A DNA stretch of 50,258 bases from Acidocella sp. (GTDB lineage: Bacteria > Pseudomonadota > Alphaproteobacteria > Acetobacterales > Acetobacteraceae): contig JAMFRU010000089.1 of the NCBI GenBank assembly GCA_026224875.1, forward strand, positions 1 to 50,258, given 5' to 3'. The notes under the pieces were generated by a model that made no database searches, was not told the DNA's origin, and saw nothing but the letters and a program-made list of their open reading frames with translations. Below are positions 36,060 through 44,308 of the stretch, piece by piece; the first letter of the stretch is position 1, and each line of letters starts with the position of its first letter. Position numbers and translations under genes: made by a program.

Positions 36060-36951
36060 ACAACCGCACCGCGGGAGACCGGGTGGTGCCATCTAGCGTG
36101 AGCAGGGGGGTGTACAGCTCGGGGCGGCGGTCGCGGAATACGCCCCAGCCGTTGCGGATGGGGGCTATGTGGTCGAGGTCGAATGTTGCGACCAGGACTT
36201 GTTCTGTTGAGCGGTCTGCTTCCTGGATTTTGGCGCCGTAGTGGTCGGCTATGAAGGAGGAGCCGTAGAAGGTTATGCTGGTGCCGTTTTTACCGTCCTC
36301 GGTGCCGATGCGGTTGGAGGCGATTACGGGTGTGAGATTGGCGCCGGCGTGGCCTTGCATGGTGCGTTGCCAGTGGCCGGCGGAGTCTATGCTGGCGTCC
36401 AGCGGTTCGGAGCCGATGGCGGTGGGGTAGAATAACAGCTCGGCACCCATCAGTGCCATGGCGCGGGCGCATTCGGGAAACCACTGGTCCCAGCAGATGC
36501 CCACACCGATTTTCGCGTGTTTGGTGTTCCACACTTTGAATCCGGTATCTCCTGGGGAGAAATAGAATTTCTCGGAATAGCCTGGCCCGTCGGGGATGTG
36601 GGATTTGCGGTAGTGGCCCATGACGGTTCCATCAGCATCGATGATGACGACGGTGTTGAAATTGCTTTGCCCGGCGCGTTCGTACACCGAGATCGGCAGC
36701 ACGACGTTGAGCTCTTTGGCGACGGCTGAGAAATGTTTCACGGCCGGGTTTTCATCCAGAGGTTTCGCCAGGCTCAGCAGATCGTAGATTTCATCCTGGC
36801 AGAAATACGGGCCCTCGAAAAGTTCCTGGATGAGAATGATCTGCGCGCCTTTGCTTGCCGCCTCGCGGATCAGCTTTTCCGCGCGCGCGATGTTTTCAGC
36901 GCCACTCGAGGAACATGCCATTTGCGTGGCGGCAACGATAACCTGTCTCAT
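36058..36951 (-). CDS. aguB: N-carbamoylputrescine amidase
   Basis: N-carbamoylputrescine to putrescine, CO2 and ammonia. 297 residues of the nitrilase superfamily. The catalytic triad is visible: E43 in LIQELFEGPYFC, K in GHYRKSHIPDGPGY and C in GVGICWDQWFPE. The family motif YPTAIGSEP follows. AAGGACG precedes ATG. Spacing to the upstream glutamine-synthetase-like gene is 10 bp. The stop codon overlaps the first bases of the palindromic element. Confidence 0.95.
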   Translation of the reverse strand: MRQVIVAATQMACSSSGAENIARAEKLIREAASKGAQIILIQELFEGPYFCQDEIYDLLSLAKPLDENPAVKHFSAVAKELNVVLPISVYERAGQSNFNTVVIIDADGTVMGHYRKSHIPDGPGYSEKFYFSPGDTGFKVWNTKHAKIGVGICWDQWFPECARAMALMGAELLFYPTAIGSEPLDASIDSAGHWQRTMQGHAGANLTPVIASNRIGTEDGKNGTSITFYGSSFIADHYGAKIQEADRSTEQVLVATFDLDHIAPIRNGWGVFRDRRPELYTPLLTLDGTTRSPAVRL

Positions 36952-36961
36952 ACGCTCGTCC

Positions 36962-38353
36962 TTATGCTTCGGTCAGATAGGCATCATATTCCACATCGGA
37001 GATACGCTTGCGCATTTCCGAAATCTCCTGGCGTTTGCAAGCGGTATAGAGACGCTGGAACTCTTCGCCGAAAATTTTTCCGATCACTCCCGATCTCGCG
37101 AATTTATCCACAGCTGTCGACCAGGCGATGGGCAGCGGCGGCGCGCCCTTGGCGCGTGTCAGGCCGAAACTCTCAACCCCAGGGTCGGCTTTTTCTTCCA
37201 GCCCGATCAGCGCAGAGCCGAGCAGCGACGCAAAGGCAAGATACGGATTGCAATCCGCGCCCGCGACGCGATGTTCTACGCGGGAAGCCGCAGGGTCCGC
37301 GGTAATAACGCGAAGGGCCGCCATCCGGTTGTCGTGCCCCCAATCGCCATAGGTCGGCGCATGTACGCCGGGCGCGAAGCGGCGGTAGGAATTGGCATGC
37401 GGGGCGAGGGTCAGCATGGTATCCGGCATGGCGCGGATGATGCCGCCCACCGCATGATACAACCGCTCCGAGCCACGCTCCGGTGTGCCCACAAAAATAT
37501 TGTTGCCGGCCTCATCCAGCACGGACATATGCACATGCATGCCCGAGCCCGCGCATTGCCCATAGGGCTTGGCCATGAAGGTGGCGGTTAGCCCATGCTT
37601 GCGCGAAATCTCCTTGATCGTGCGCTTGAATAACGTCGCATGGTCGGCGATGAGCAGCACGTCGGTGCTATATTTCAGCGTTACTTCAAACTGCCCGGGC
37701 CCGTTTTCGGAAACCAGCGTTTCCAGCTTAATGCCCTGTATCTTCGCGGTGGTCATCAGCTCGCGCAAAATCGGCTCATATTCGCGGATTTCGCCAAGGC
37801 CCACGGCATCCACATGCCAGCCGCGCCAGCCGGATTCATCGGCGCCGCGCGGGGCGATCGCCATGCCGCCGTGCTTGCCCGTATCGACGAGGTAGAACTC
37901 AAGCTCCACACCCATGGCAGGCTGCAGCCCCGCCGCCTTATAGCGGTCCAGCACGTTGGACAGCACGCCGCGCGGGTCGAGGCAGAAATAGCTGCCATCG
38001 GCCTCGCGCATCGTCAGCAGCGCCTGGGTCACATTGCCTTCGGTCCAGCCCATGCGGGTGATGCTGTGCGGCACGGCGGTACAAATACCGTCAGGGTCGC
38101 CGGTGTCCTGGGCAATGCCGCCTTCGATAATGTCATTGCCCCAGATATCGAGCAGATAGACCGAGCGCGGCATGGCGATGCCGTTGCCGAGCAAGGCTTT
38201 CGCCTTCTCCGGCTGCAGCCATTTGCCGCGCAGCACGCCGTTCACATCCACCGCGAACGCTTCAACAAAATCGCTCTGCGCCATGAGCGCCGCTTTGGTG
38301 GCAATCATTTCTGCCGAAGTGTGCATCTCTGCCGTATCTGGTGCGGAACTCAC
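36962..38353 (-). CDS. glutamine-synthetase-like ligase, probably gamma-glutamylpolyamine synthetase
   Basis: 463 residues of the GS fold. FVEAFAVDVNGVLRGKWLQP (first part FVEAFAVDVNGVLRGK), GVELEFYLVD, MAKPYGQCAGSGMHVHMS (first part MAKPYGQCAGSGMH), HANSYRRFAPG and EHRVAGADCNPYL resemble the PuuA/SpuI group, not GlnA. No adenylylation tyrosine motif is visible. Context with putrescine genes supports gamma-glutamylation of putrescine. GTG 38353 overlaps the aminotransferase stop as GTGA; ATG 38326 is an alternative. Confidence 0.85.
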   Translation of the reverse strand: MSSAPDTAEMHTSAEMIATKAALMAQSDFVEAFAVDVNGVLRGKWLQPEKAKALLGNGIAMPRSVYLLDIWGNDIIEGGIAQDTGDPDGICTAVPHSITRMGWTEGNVTQALLTMREADGSYFCLDPRGVLSNVLDRYKAAGLQPAMGVELEFYLVDTGKHGGMAIAPRGADESGWRGWHVDAVGLGEIREYEPILRELMTTAKIQGIKLETLVSENGPGQFEVTLKYSTDVLLIADHATLFKRTIKEISRKHGLTATFMAKPYGQCAGSGMHVHMSVLDEAGNNIFVGTPERGSERLYHAVGGIIRAMPDTMLTLAPHANSYRRFAPGVHAPTYGDWGHDNRMAALRVITADPAASRVEHRVAGADCNPYLAFASLLGSALIGLEEKADPGVESFGLTRAKGAPPLPIAWSTAVDKFARSGVIGKIFGEEFQRLYTACKRQEISEMRKRISDVEYDAYLTEA

Positions 38354-39729
38354 AATGCCACCTCATCCTTCACCTTGTCATAGGTCTGGCCGACAGATTT
38401 TTTAAAACGCGCAACGAGGATATCGATTTCCGCTTCCGAAATGGTCAGCGGCGGTGAGAACAGCATGGTGTCGCGCGTGGCCCGCATGATCAGTCCGTTT
38501 TCGATGCAAAAGTCGCGGCAGATGGTGCCCACGCTGCCGACTTTACCAAACGGTTTGCGCGTGCGTCTATCCGCCGTCAGCTCGATGGCGCCGATCAACC
38601 CGACGCCACGGATTTCACCCACCATAGGGTGATCGCCAAGTGCCTCGATCATCTTCCGGCGCAACAGCTCCCCCTTTGGTCCGGCCGTTTCCACCAGCTT
38701 CTCATTCTCAAGAATATCCAAATTCGCCAGCGCCACGGCGCAGGAAACCGGATGACCAGAATATGTAAACCCGTGATAATATTCGCCGGTCTGGTTGATC
38801 ATCACCTCGGCAACGCGGTCGTGCACCAGCAAAGCCGAGAGCGGGATATAGCCCGAGGTCAGCCCCTTCGCGGTGGTGATCATATCCGGCTTGATCCCGA
38901 AATAATCGGAGCCGAACCATTTGCCGGTGCGCCCGTAGCCGGTGATCACCTCATCGGCGATCAGCAATATATCATGCTCCTTGCAAATCCGGTTGATCTC
39001 GGGCCAGTACGTCTCCGGCGGAATGAGCACGCCGCCCGAGCCTTGAATTGGCTCGCCGATGAAGGCGGCGATATTGTCAGCGCCCAGCTCGAGAATCTTC
39101 TTCTCAACCTCGAGTGCTGCGTAAACCCCGAACTCTTCCGGGCTCATCTGCCCGCCTTTGCCATACCAATAAGGCGGCAGCACGTGATGGAAATTCGGCA
39201 TGTCGCCGGCCTGGCGGTGCATATCCTCCATCCCGCCGGCCGAAGCGCCGAGTGTGGTGGACCCATGATAGCCATACTCCCGGCCGATCACGTGCTTCTT
39301 GTTGGGCTTGCCCAAAGTCTGCCAATAAACCCGCGCCGTCCGCAGCGCGGAATCCACCGCTTCCGAGCCCGAACAGGCAAAGAAAACATGGTTGATCCCA
39401 TCCGGTGCCAACTGCGCCAAACGCTGTGCCAGCAGCACCGCCGGCTGGTTCGTGGTTTTGAAAAACGTGTTGTAATACGGCAGTTTGGTCATCTGCGCGG
39501 CGGCGGCATCCACCAGCTCTTTGCGGCCATAACCGGCGGCGACGCACCACAGCCCAGCCATGCCGTCCAGAATCTCATTGCCATCGCCATCGCGCAGAAA
39601 CACGCCCTGCGCCTCGGTAATCACCCGCACCCGGCGGGCGTGCAAATCCTTATGGTCGGTAAAAGGGTGCAGATGATGCGCCGCATCCAGCCCCTGCCAA
39701 TCCACAGTGTCATTTATAATATCAAGCAT
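38350..39729 (-). CDS. class III aminotransferase, probably putrescine-pyruvate type
   Basis: 459 residues from ATG 39729, with GGAG upstream; a longer frame to 39927 adds a non-family leader. HHLHPFTDHKDLHA, DGMAGLWCVAAGYGRKEL (first part DGMAGLWCVAAGYG), the FFACSGSEAVDSALR motif, YGYHGSTTLGAS, IADEVITGYGRTG and the PLP lysine in TTAKGLTSGYIP are present. It resembles SpuC, which moves the amino group of putrescine to pyruvate. First gene of the operon with GS-like, aguB, aguA and permease. Alanine dehydrogenase at 41.3 kb could recycle the alanine formed. Confidence 0.88.
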   Translation of the reverse strand: MLDIINDTVDWQGLDAAHHLHPFTDHKDLHARRVRVITEAQGVFLRDGDGNEILDGMAGLWCVAAGYGRKELVDAAAAQMTKLPYYNTFFKTTNQPAVLLAQRLAQLAPDGINHVFFACSGSEAVDSALRTARVYWQTLGKPNKKHVIGREYGYHGSTTLGASAGGMEDMHRQAGDMPNFHHVLPPYWYGKGGQMSPEEFGVYAALEVEKKILELGADNIAAFIGEPIQGSGGVLIPPETYWPEINRICKEHDILLIADEVITGYGRTGKWFGSDYFGIKPDMITTAKGLTSGYIPLSALLVHDRVAEVMINQTGEYYHGFTYSGHPVSCAVALANLDILENEKLVETAGPKGELLRRKMIEALGDHPMVGEIRGVGLIGAIELTADRRTRKPFGKVGSVGTICRDFCIENGLIMRATRDTMLFSPPLTISEAEIDILVARFKKSVGQTYDKVKDEVAL

Positions 39730-40011
39730 GGTATTTACTCCGTATCTGTAACAAAATAGCCCGCGCGCGTGGCGTAACCAGCCGCGCGGGGTAGAAATCG
39801 TTAGATACGGGGCGGGCTGAAGCCGATGCGTGCGCAGAGAATGAGCATCTCTGCTTCCAAATTCAGCGCAGCAATGTGGGCTGCTATAACCATGGCCAAC
39901 TCTCGCATGGCGGCAGGAACCGTTCAAGAAATATTTGTTAATAAAGCTTCAGCCGAGGCAAAAATCCTCTACCACTTGCCCCAGACACAGATGATGCGGC
40001 ACAAGCGCCCC
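39730..40011. promoter_or_regulatory. 282-bp divergent region before the aminotransferase and WD40 genes
   Basis: No gene found that I would support. Moderately AT-rich around 39720-39760 and 39920-39970. Both operons start here. No clear palindromic operator or sigma boxes were recognised. Confidence 0.35.
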
Positions 40012-41022
40012 ATGTCCGAACGCACTGCAGACCTCGACCAGCTCCTGGAATCCCGCGGCAAAACCGCCCAGCTCGGCGCCTATGTCACCGCCGCCTGTTT
40101 TTCCGCCTCCGGCCAGGCCGCCTTCGCGCTTGGCGACGGCACCATCCGCCTCGGCCCCGATTTCACCCAAATCCAGGCGCATGGCGGCGCCGTGCTGAGC
40201 CTGGCCCCCCACCCGCTGGGCGGTTTTTGCTCCGGCGGCGATGACGGCCGCCTGGTTCACACCACGGATAAACCCACCGAAATCGCTAAATTCGGTTCCA
40301 AATGGGTCGAACAACTGGCCGTCTTCGGCGGTAAAACCCCCCTGATTGCCGCCGGCGTAGGTAAGACGGTACATCTTTTCGACGGCAAAGGCGGAGCAAA
40401 AATACGCGAACTCGCCCACCCCAGCACCGTCACCGGCATTACCTTCGACGCCAAAGGCAAACGCATCGCCGCCTCGCATTATAACGGCGCCTCCCTCTGG
40501 TTCACCGGCAGCACCGCCGCCCCCCGCGTGCTCGACTGGAAAGGCAGCCACACCGGCATCGCCATGCACCCCGAAGGCCAGGCCCTCGTCACCTCCATGC
40601 AGGAAAACTCACTGCACGGCTGGACCCTGCCCGAAGGCAAACACATGCGCATGGCCGGCTACCCCACCAAAACCGAATCCATGGGCTTCACCAAATCCGG
40701 CCGCTGGCTCGCCACCGCAGGTGCCGAAAGCGTCGTCCTCTGGCCCTTCTTCGGCGGCGGACCCATGGGCAAAGCCCCCACAGAACTCGGCATGGGGGAC
40801 GGCATCGTCCGCCGCATAGCCTGCCACCCCCAACACGAAGTGGTAGCCGCAGGCTTCGACACCGGCCTAACCCTGCTCATCAACATAGCCCAGGAACAAA
40901 TAATCCCCCTATGCGGCCCCGGAAGAGGCGCAATAACCGCCCTAGCCTGGAGCCCCACCGGCAGCCACCTAGCCATTGGCACCGAACCCGGCTTCGCAGC
41001 CCTCATCGATTTTACGGGTTAA
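40012..41022 (+). CDS. WD40-repeat protein
   Basis: 336 residues from ATG 40012. Repeats are seen as alternating blades such as GAVLSLAPHPLGGFCSGGDDGRL (first part GAVLSLAPHPLGGF), STVTGITFDAKGKRIAASHYNGASLW (first part STVTGITFDAKG), KTESMGFTKSGRWLATAGAESVVLW (first part KTESMGFTKSGRWL) and ITALAWSPTGSHLAIGT. They give a beta propeller of about seven blades. No signal peptide, so probably cytoplasmic scaffolding; the partner is unknown. Upstream in-frame starts exist at 39826, 39991 and 39994, so the N terminus is not firm. The stop codon TAA touches the palindromic element 2. Confidence 0.8.
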   Translation: MSERTADLDQLLESRGKTAQLGAYVTAACFSASGQAAFALGDGTIRLGPDFTQIQAHGGAVLSLAPHPLGGFCSGGDDGRLVHTTDKPTEIAKFGSKWVEQLAVFGGKTPLIAAGVGKTVHLFDGKGGAKIRELAHPSTVTGITFDAKGKRIAASHYNGASLWFTGSTAAPRVLDWKGSHTGIAMHPEGQALVTSMQENSLHGWTLPEGKHMRMAGYPTKTESMGFTKSGRWLATAGAESVVLWPFFGGGPMGKAPTELGMGDGIVRRIACHPQHEVVAAGFDTGLTLLINIAQEQIIPLCGPGRGAITALAWSPTGSHLAIGTEPGFAALIDFTG

Positions 41023-41265
41023 CCCTCGTTCGGGGAGTGACTCGCAAGGGGACTTTGTCCCCCTGCACCCCCTACCAAGGGCCGAAAGGCCCTTGGATCC
41101 CACCCGGCTCTAAAAGAGAGAGGCCATCCCGTGCTCGTGGAACACACGTGCTGGAATGGCCTCTCTCTTTTAGAGCCGAATTGTTGGGGGTCTGGGGCCT
41201 CAGGCCCCAGGCAGGGGGTGCAGGGGGGCAAGGCCCCCTTGCGAGTCACTCCCCGAACGAGGGTT
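41021..41265. repeat. cloverleaf-like palindromic element 2 (opposite orientation to element 1)
   Basis: Outer arms 41021-41073 and 41213-41265 (53 bp, three transitions, outer 30 bp perfect). Block B (41075-41107) and block A (41180-41210) are the reverse complement of those in element 1: 33 bp with one difference, and 31 bp identical. The central stem is 23 bp perfect (41105-41127 with 41156-41178) around a 28-nt loop. Its end 41128-41142 is the complement of TTCCACGAGCACGGG, one base off the core of element 1. It joins the two convergent stop codons and probably terminates both transcripts. Confidence 0.9.
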
Positions 41266-42389
41266 TACCCCGCAAGTCCGAGGAGGGTTTCGGCCGTGTG
41301 GTAGGGGCGGCCGAGGGCTTCGGCTACGGCGGCGAAGGTGATTTTGCCTTCGGCTACGTTTAGGCCGTTTCTGAAATTCTTGTCGTCGCTTAGGGCTTGG
41401 CGCCATCCTTTGTCGGCCAGTTTCAAGGCGTAGGGCAGGGTGGCGTGGTTTAGGGCGAAGGTGCTGGTGCGGGCTACGGCGCCGGGCATGTTGGCCACGC
41501 AATAGTGGACGATGCCGTCGACGATATAGGTGGGGTCTGAATGGGTGGTGGCGTGGCTGCTCTCGAAGCAACCGCCCTGGTCGATGGCGACGTCCACCAG
41601 CACGGCGCCGGGGCGCATGTGCTTCAGCATGGCGCGGGTGACGAGTTTGGGGGCGGCGGCACCGGGCACGAGCACGGCGCCGATGATGAGGTCCGCGCCG
41701 AACACGGCTTCTTCCACGGCTTCGGTGGTGGAGTAGCAGGTTTTCAGATGCGGGCCGTAGAGGTCGTCGAGCTGGGCCAGCCGGGCGAGGGATTTGTCGA
41801 AAATCGTCACGTCGGCGCCCATGCCGTGGGCGATGCGCGCGGCATTCGCGCCCACCACGCCGCCGCCGAGCACCACGACTTTGCCGGGCGGCACGCCGGG
41901 CACGCCGGCCAGCAGCACGCCGCGCCCGCCATTGGCTTTTTGTAAGCTGACAGCGCCAACCTGCACGGCCATGCGCCCGGCCACTTCGCTCATGGGGGCC
42001 AGCAGCGGCAGGCGTCCGGCGGCATCGGTCACGGTCTCGTAGGCAATGGCGATGGCGCCCGAGGCTTCGATCAGTTTCGCCTGTTCCGGGTCCGGCGCGA
42101 GGTGGAGGTAGGTGAAGAGGATTTGCCCCTGGCGCAGCATTTTGCATTCCTGCGGCTGCGGCTCTTTCACCTTCACCACCATCTGCGCGCGGGAAAACAC
42201 TTCGGCGGCCGTGTCCACAATCTCGGCTCCGGCTTTAATGTAGGCCTCATCCGGCGCATCGATGCCGGCACCGGCATTTTTTTCCACCAGTACCTGGTGC
42301 CCGTGTGCCTTCAGCTCGCGCACTGATGCCGGGGTAAGCCCGACGCGGAATTCATTGTCTTTGATTTCACGAGGCAAGCCGACGAGCAT
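41265..42389 (-). CDS. ald: alanine dehydrogenase
   Basis: NAD-dependent interconversion of L-alanine and pyruvate plus ammonia. 374 residues. [44 protein letters not shown], the Rossmann motif [20 protein letters not shown] (first part [12 protein letters not shown]), [18 protein letters not shown] (first part [13 protein letters not shown]) and [20 protein letters not shown] (first part [10 protein letters not shown]) are typical. AGGAGA precedes ATG. It could recycle alanine made by the pyruvate-dependent putrescine aminotransferase. Confidence 0.97.
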   Translation of the reverse strand: MLVGLPREIKDNEFRVGLTPASVRELKAHGHQVLVEKNAGAGIDAPDEAYIKAGAEIVDTAAEVFSRAQMVVKVKEPQPQECKMLRQGQILFTYLHLAPDPEQAKLIEASGAIAIAYETVTDAAGRLPLLAPMSEVAGRMAVQVGAVSLQKANGGRGVLLAGVPGVPPGKVVVLGGGVVGANAARIAHGMGADVTIFDKSLARLAQLDDLYGPHLKTCYSTTEAVEEAVFGADLIIGAVLVPGAAAPKLVTRAMLKHMRPGAVLVDVAIDQGGCFESSHATTHSDPTYIVDGIVHYCVANMPGAVARTSTFALNHATLPYALKLADKGWRQALSDDKNFRNGLNVAEGKITFAAVAEALGRPYHTAETLLGLAG

Positions 42390-42533
42390 GGGGTTCTCCT
42401 GTTGTGGTCCGCTGTGATAGTCCGGGCGCGGCGGCTTATAGTTTAAAATATTAAACTCATCAACAAAGTTATGCGGCGGGCTGGGCGTGGTAGGCCAAGA
42501 AACAAAAGCATGAGCAAGCCGGTAGCGATTATA

Positions 42534-43169
42534 TTAAACAGCCTGCAAAGCGCACCGGAACGTCAGGTTCAGCCGCACCGCGCCCAATATGGGGTGGGTG
42601 CCGGGCTTCACCGGGGCGATCCCATGAAAATATAGCCGTTCGGTGCCGCCCCACACCAGCACATCGCCATGCTCCAGCGGCAGTTTCACGGTCCCGCCGG
42701 TCCGCTTCGGTCCGCCCCATAGAAATACCGCCGGCAGACCCAGCGACACCGACACGATAGGTGCTGCAAAATCCGCCTCGTCGCGGTCCTGGTGCAGCCC
42801 CATTTTGGCGCCCGGCGCGTAGCGGTTCATCAGGCACACGTCGGGTGTAAAATCCGCGAACCCCGCCTGCGCTGCCGCCCGCACCGCCAGATCGCGGAAC
42901 ACATCCGGCATCTCCGGCCATGCCGCGCCGGTTTCCGGGTCAAGCGTCTGGTACCGGTACCCGCGCCGGTCACTCACCCAGCCCGCGGCCCCGCAATTGG
43001 TAATTGCCGCGGACATTTGCGCCCCACCCGGCACCGCCATCACCCGGAATGGTGACGCCGCCGCCACAGCCTCGGCCGCCGCCAGCAGCACCGCCTCATC
43101 ATCCAAAGCAAAACCAGGCAAAAAAATCAGCCCAGGGGCCGGCTTCCCCCCGAACAGATCGCCGTTCAC
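42534..43169 (-). CDS. AlkB-like 2-oxoglutarate/Fe(II) dioxygenase
   Basis: Oxidative repair of alkylated bases (1-methyladenine, 3-methylcytosine). 211 residues from GTG 43169, which overlaps the phzF stop as GTGA. The iron site is seen as LHQDRDE (H-x-D) and the second histidine in YFHGIAPVKPG; the 2-oxoglutarate binding end is RLNLTFR. NRYAPGAKMGLHQD is also typical. Last gene of the HIG1/PhzF/AlkB operon. Likely DNA repair; AlkB homologues acting on RNA are not excluded. Confidence 0.93.
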   Translation of the reverse strand: MNGDLFGGKPAPGLIFLPGFALDDEAVLLAAAEAVAAASPFRVMAVPGGAQMSAAITNCGAAGWVSDRRGYRYQTLDPETGAAWPEMPDVFRDLAVRAAAQAGFADFTPDVCLMNRYAPGAKMGLHQDRDEADFAAPIVSVSLGLPAVFLWGGPKRTGGTVKLPLEHGDVLVWGGTERLYFHGIAPVKPGTHPILGAVRLNLTFRCALQAV

Positions 43170-44002
43170 AGCGTCAGCGTGCCTTTGATGCAGGTGATGG
43201 TTTCCCCGCCGATCCAAAAATCCGTGCCGTCATATTCAACATGCACGCGCCCCTCGCGCCCCAAACACGTGCCCTGCGCCGCCACATAGCGTGCCGGCGC
43301 GATACCGGCGCCAATCAGCCAGCGCGCCAGCCCGGCATTGAAGCTGCCGGTCACCGGGTCCTCACCACTGACTTCCGGCGAAAACGCCCTTACCTCGAAA
43401 TCCGCCGCGCCATCGGGCCAGGGTGCCACAACCCCAAGGTCCATCTCACCCAGCGCGGCATAGTCCAGCCGCACTTCCAGCACCTCTTCGCGGCTTGCCA
43501 GCAGCACGCCGATCCAGCGCGGCACGGCCGCGGAAAGCGCACACGCGGCCAGAATACCGGCCACGGGAATCCCCAAGGCCCTGGCCAGGCGCGGATATTC
43601 CGCCACGGGCACATCCTGCTGCGCCGCTGGCGGGGCGGCAAAGGCCAGGCGCTGGCCTTCCCGGCGGATGCGCACAAGCCCCGCCTTGCATTCCTGAATG
43701 ATCAACTCGCCTTTGAGGCCCTTGGGCACACCGCCGGCCTCCAGCCAGGCGTGGCACGAGCCCAGGGTCGGATGGCCGGCAAAGGGTATTTCGCCGGCGG
43801 GCGTAAAAATCCGCACGCGGTAATCCGCCTCGGGCCTTGTGGGCGGGAGTAAAAAAACCGTCTCGCTCAGATTGGTCCAATTGGCGAAATCCGCCATTGC
43901 CGCATCATCCAGCCCCGTGGCGTCATGCACCACGGCCAGCGGGTTGCCCTTGGTGGCGCGGGCGGAAAACACATCCAGCTGCCGGAATTCAAACACCGGC
44001 AT
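43166..44002 (-). CDS. PhzF family isomerase/epimerase
   Basis: 278 residues with the two-lobed PhzF fold. QLDVFSARATKGNPLAVV, NLSETVFLLPP with the conserved catalytic Glu, RIFTPAGEIPFAGHPTLGSC (first part RIFTPAGEIPFAGHPTLG) and SGEDPVTGSFNAGLARWL (GEDPVTGS) are all present. No phenazine genes are near, so the substrate is unknown. It is coupled to the AlkB gene. Confidence 0.9.
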   Translation of the reverse strand: MPVFEFRQLDVFSARATKGNPLAVVHDATGLDDAAMADFANWTNLSETVFLLPPTRPEADYRVRIFTPAGEIPFAGHPTLGSCHAWLEAGGVPKGLKGELIIQECKAGLVRIRREGQRLAFAAPPAAQQDVPVAEYPRLARALGIPVAGILAACALSAAVPRWIGVLLASREEVLEVRLDYAALGEMDLGVVAPWPDGAADFEVRAFSPEVSGEDPVTGSFNAGLARWLIGAGIAPARYVAAQGTCLGREGRVHVEYDGTDFWIGGETITCIKGTLTL

Positions 44003-44006
44003 GGCC

Positions 44007-44195
44007 TCAACCCACCAGCATCAACGCGCCCACCAGCGCCACCGCCACGGCCTGCAGGGTTACGCGCCAGCGCATCAGCCGGTTGGATTTATGCGGGTCG
44101 TGGTTCCGGTCAACCATGCCGAACACCCCGGCCAGCATCACCCCCACCACCGCCAGCATGTCGGCCGCCAGCAGCACCATCAATATGATTTTCAT
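44007..44195 (-). CDS. HIG1-domain twin-transmembrane small protein
   Basis: 62 residues. Two hydrophobic segments (about 2-24 and 43-61) joined by a charged loop RNHDPHKSNRLMRWRV. This is the two-helix HIG_1_N pattern (hypoxia-induced gene family) that associates with cytochrome oxidase in alphaproteobacteria. Ends 4 bp before phzF starts, so probably the first gene of that operon. The start is ATG 44195. Divergent from mscS-like gene. Confidence 0.72.
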   Translation of the reverse strand: MKIILMVLLAADMLAVVGVMLAGVFGMVDRNHDPHKSNRLMRWRVTLQAVAVALVGALMLVG

Positions 44196-44308
44196 GCCCC
44201 CATTATAGACCCGGCGGCGAATTTGCCTATCGGTGTATGCGCTTCGTTTGCGCTGCGTATGTGCGGCGTAGAGTTGACTTCTCCCGCAATCGCCCGTCAG
44301 GCTCCCGC

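Noticed and set aside
35713-36096. Long open reading frames on both strands across palindromic element 1
   Set aside because: They are open because the DNA is GC-rich and palindromic; they repeat P/G/R-rich sequence, differ between frames and overlap the aguA and aguB ends. No ribosome binding site.
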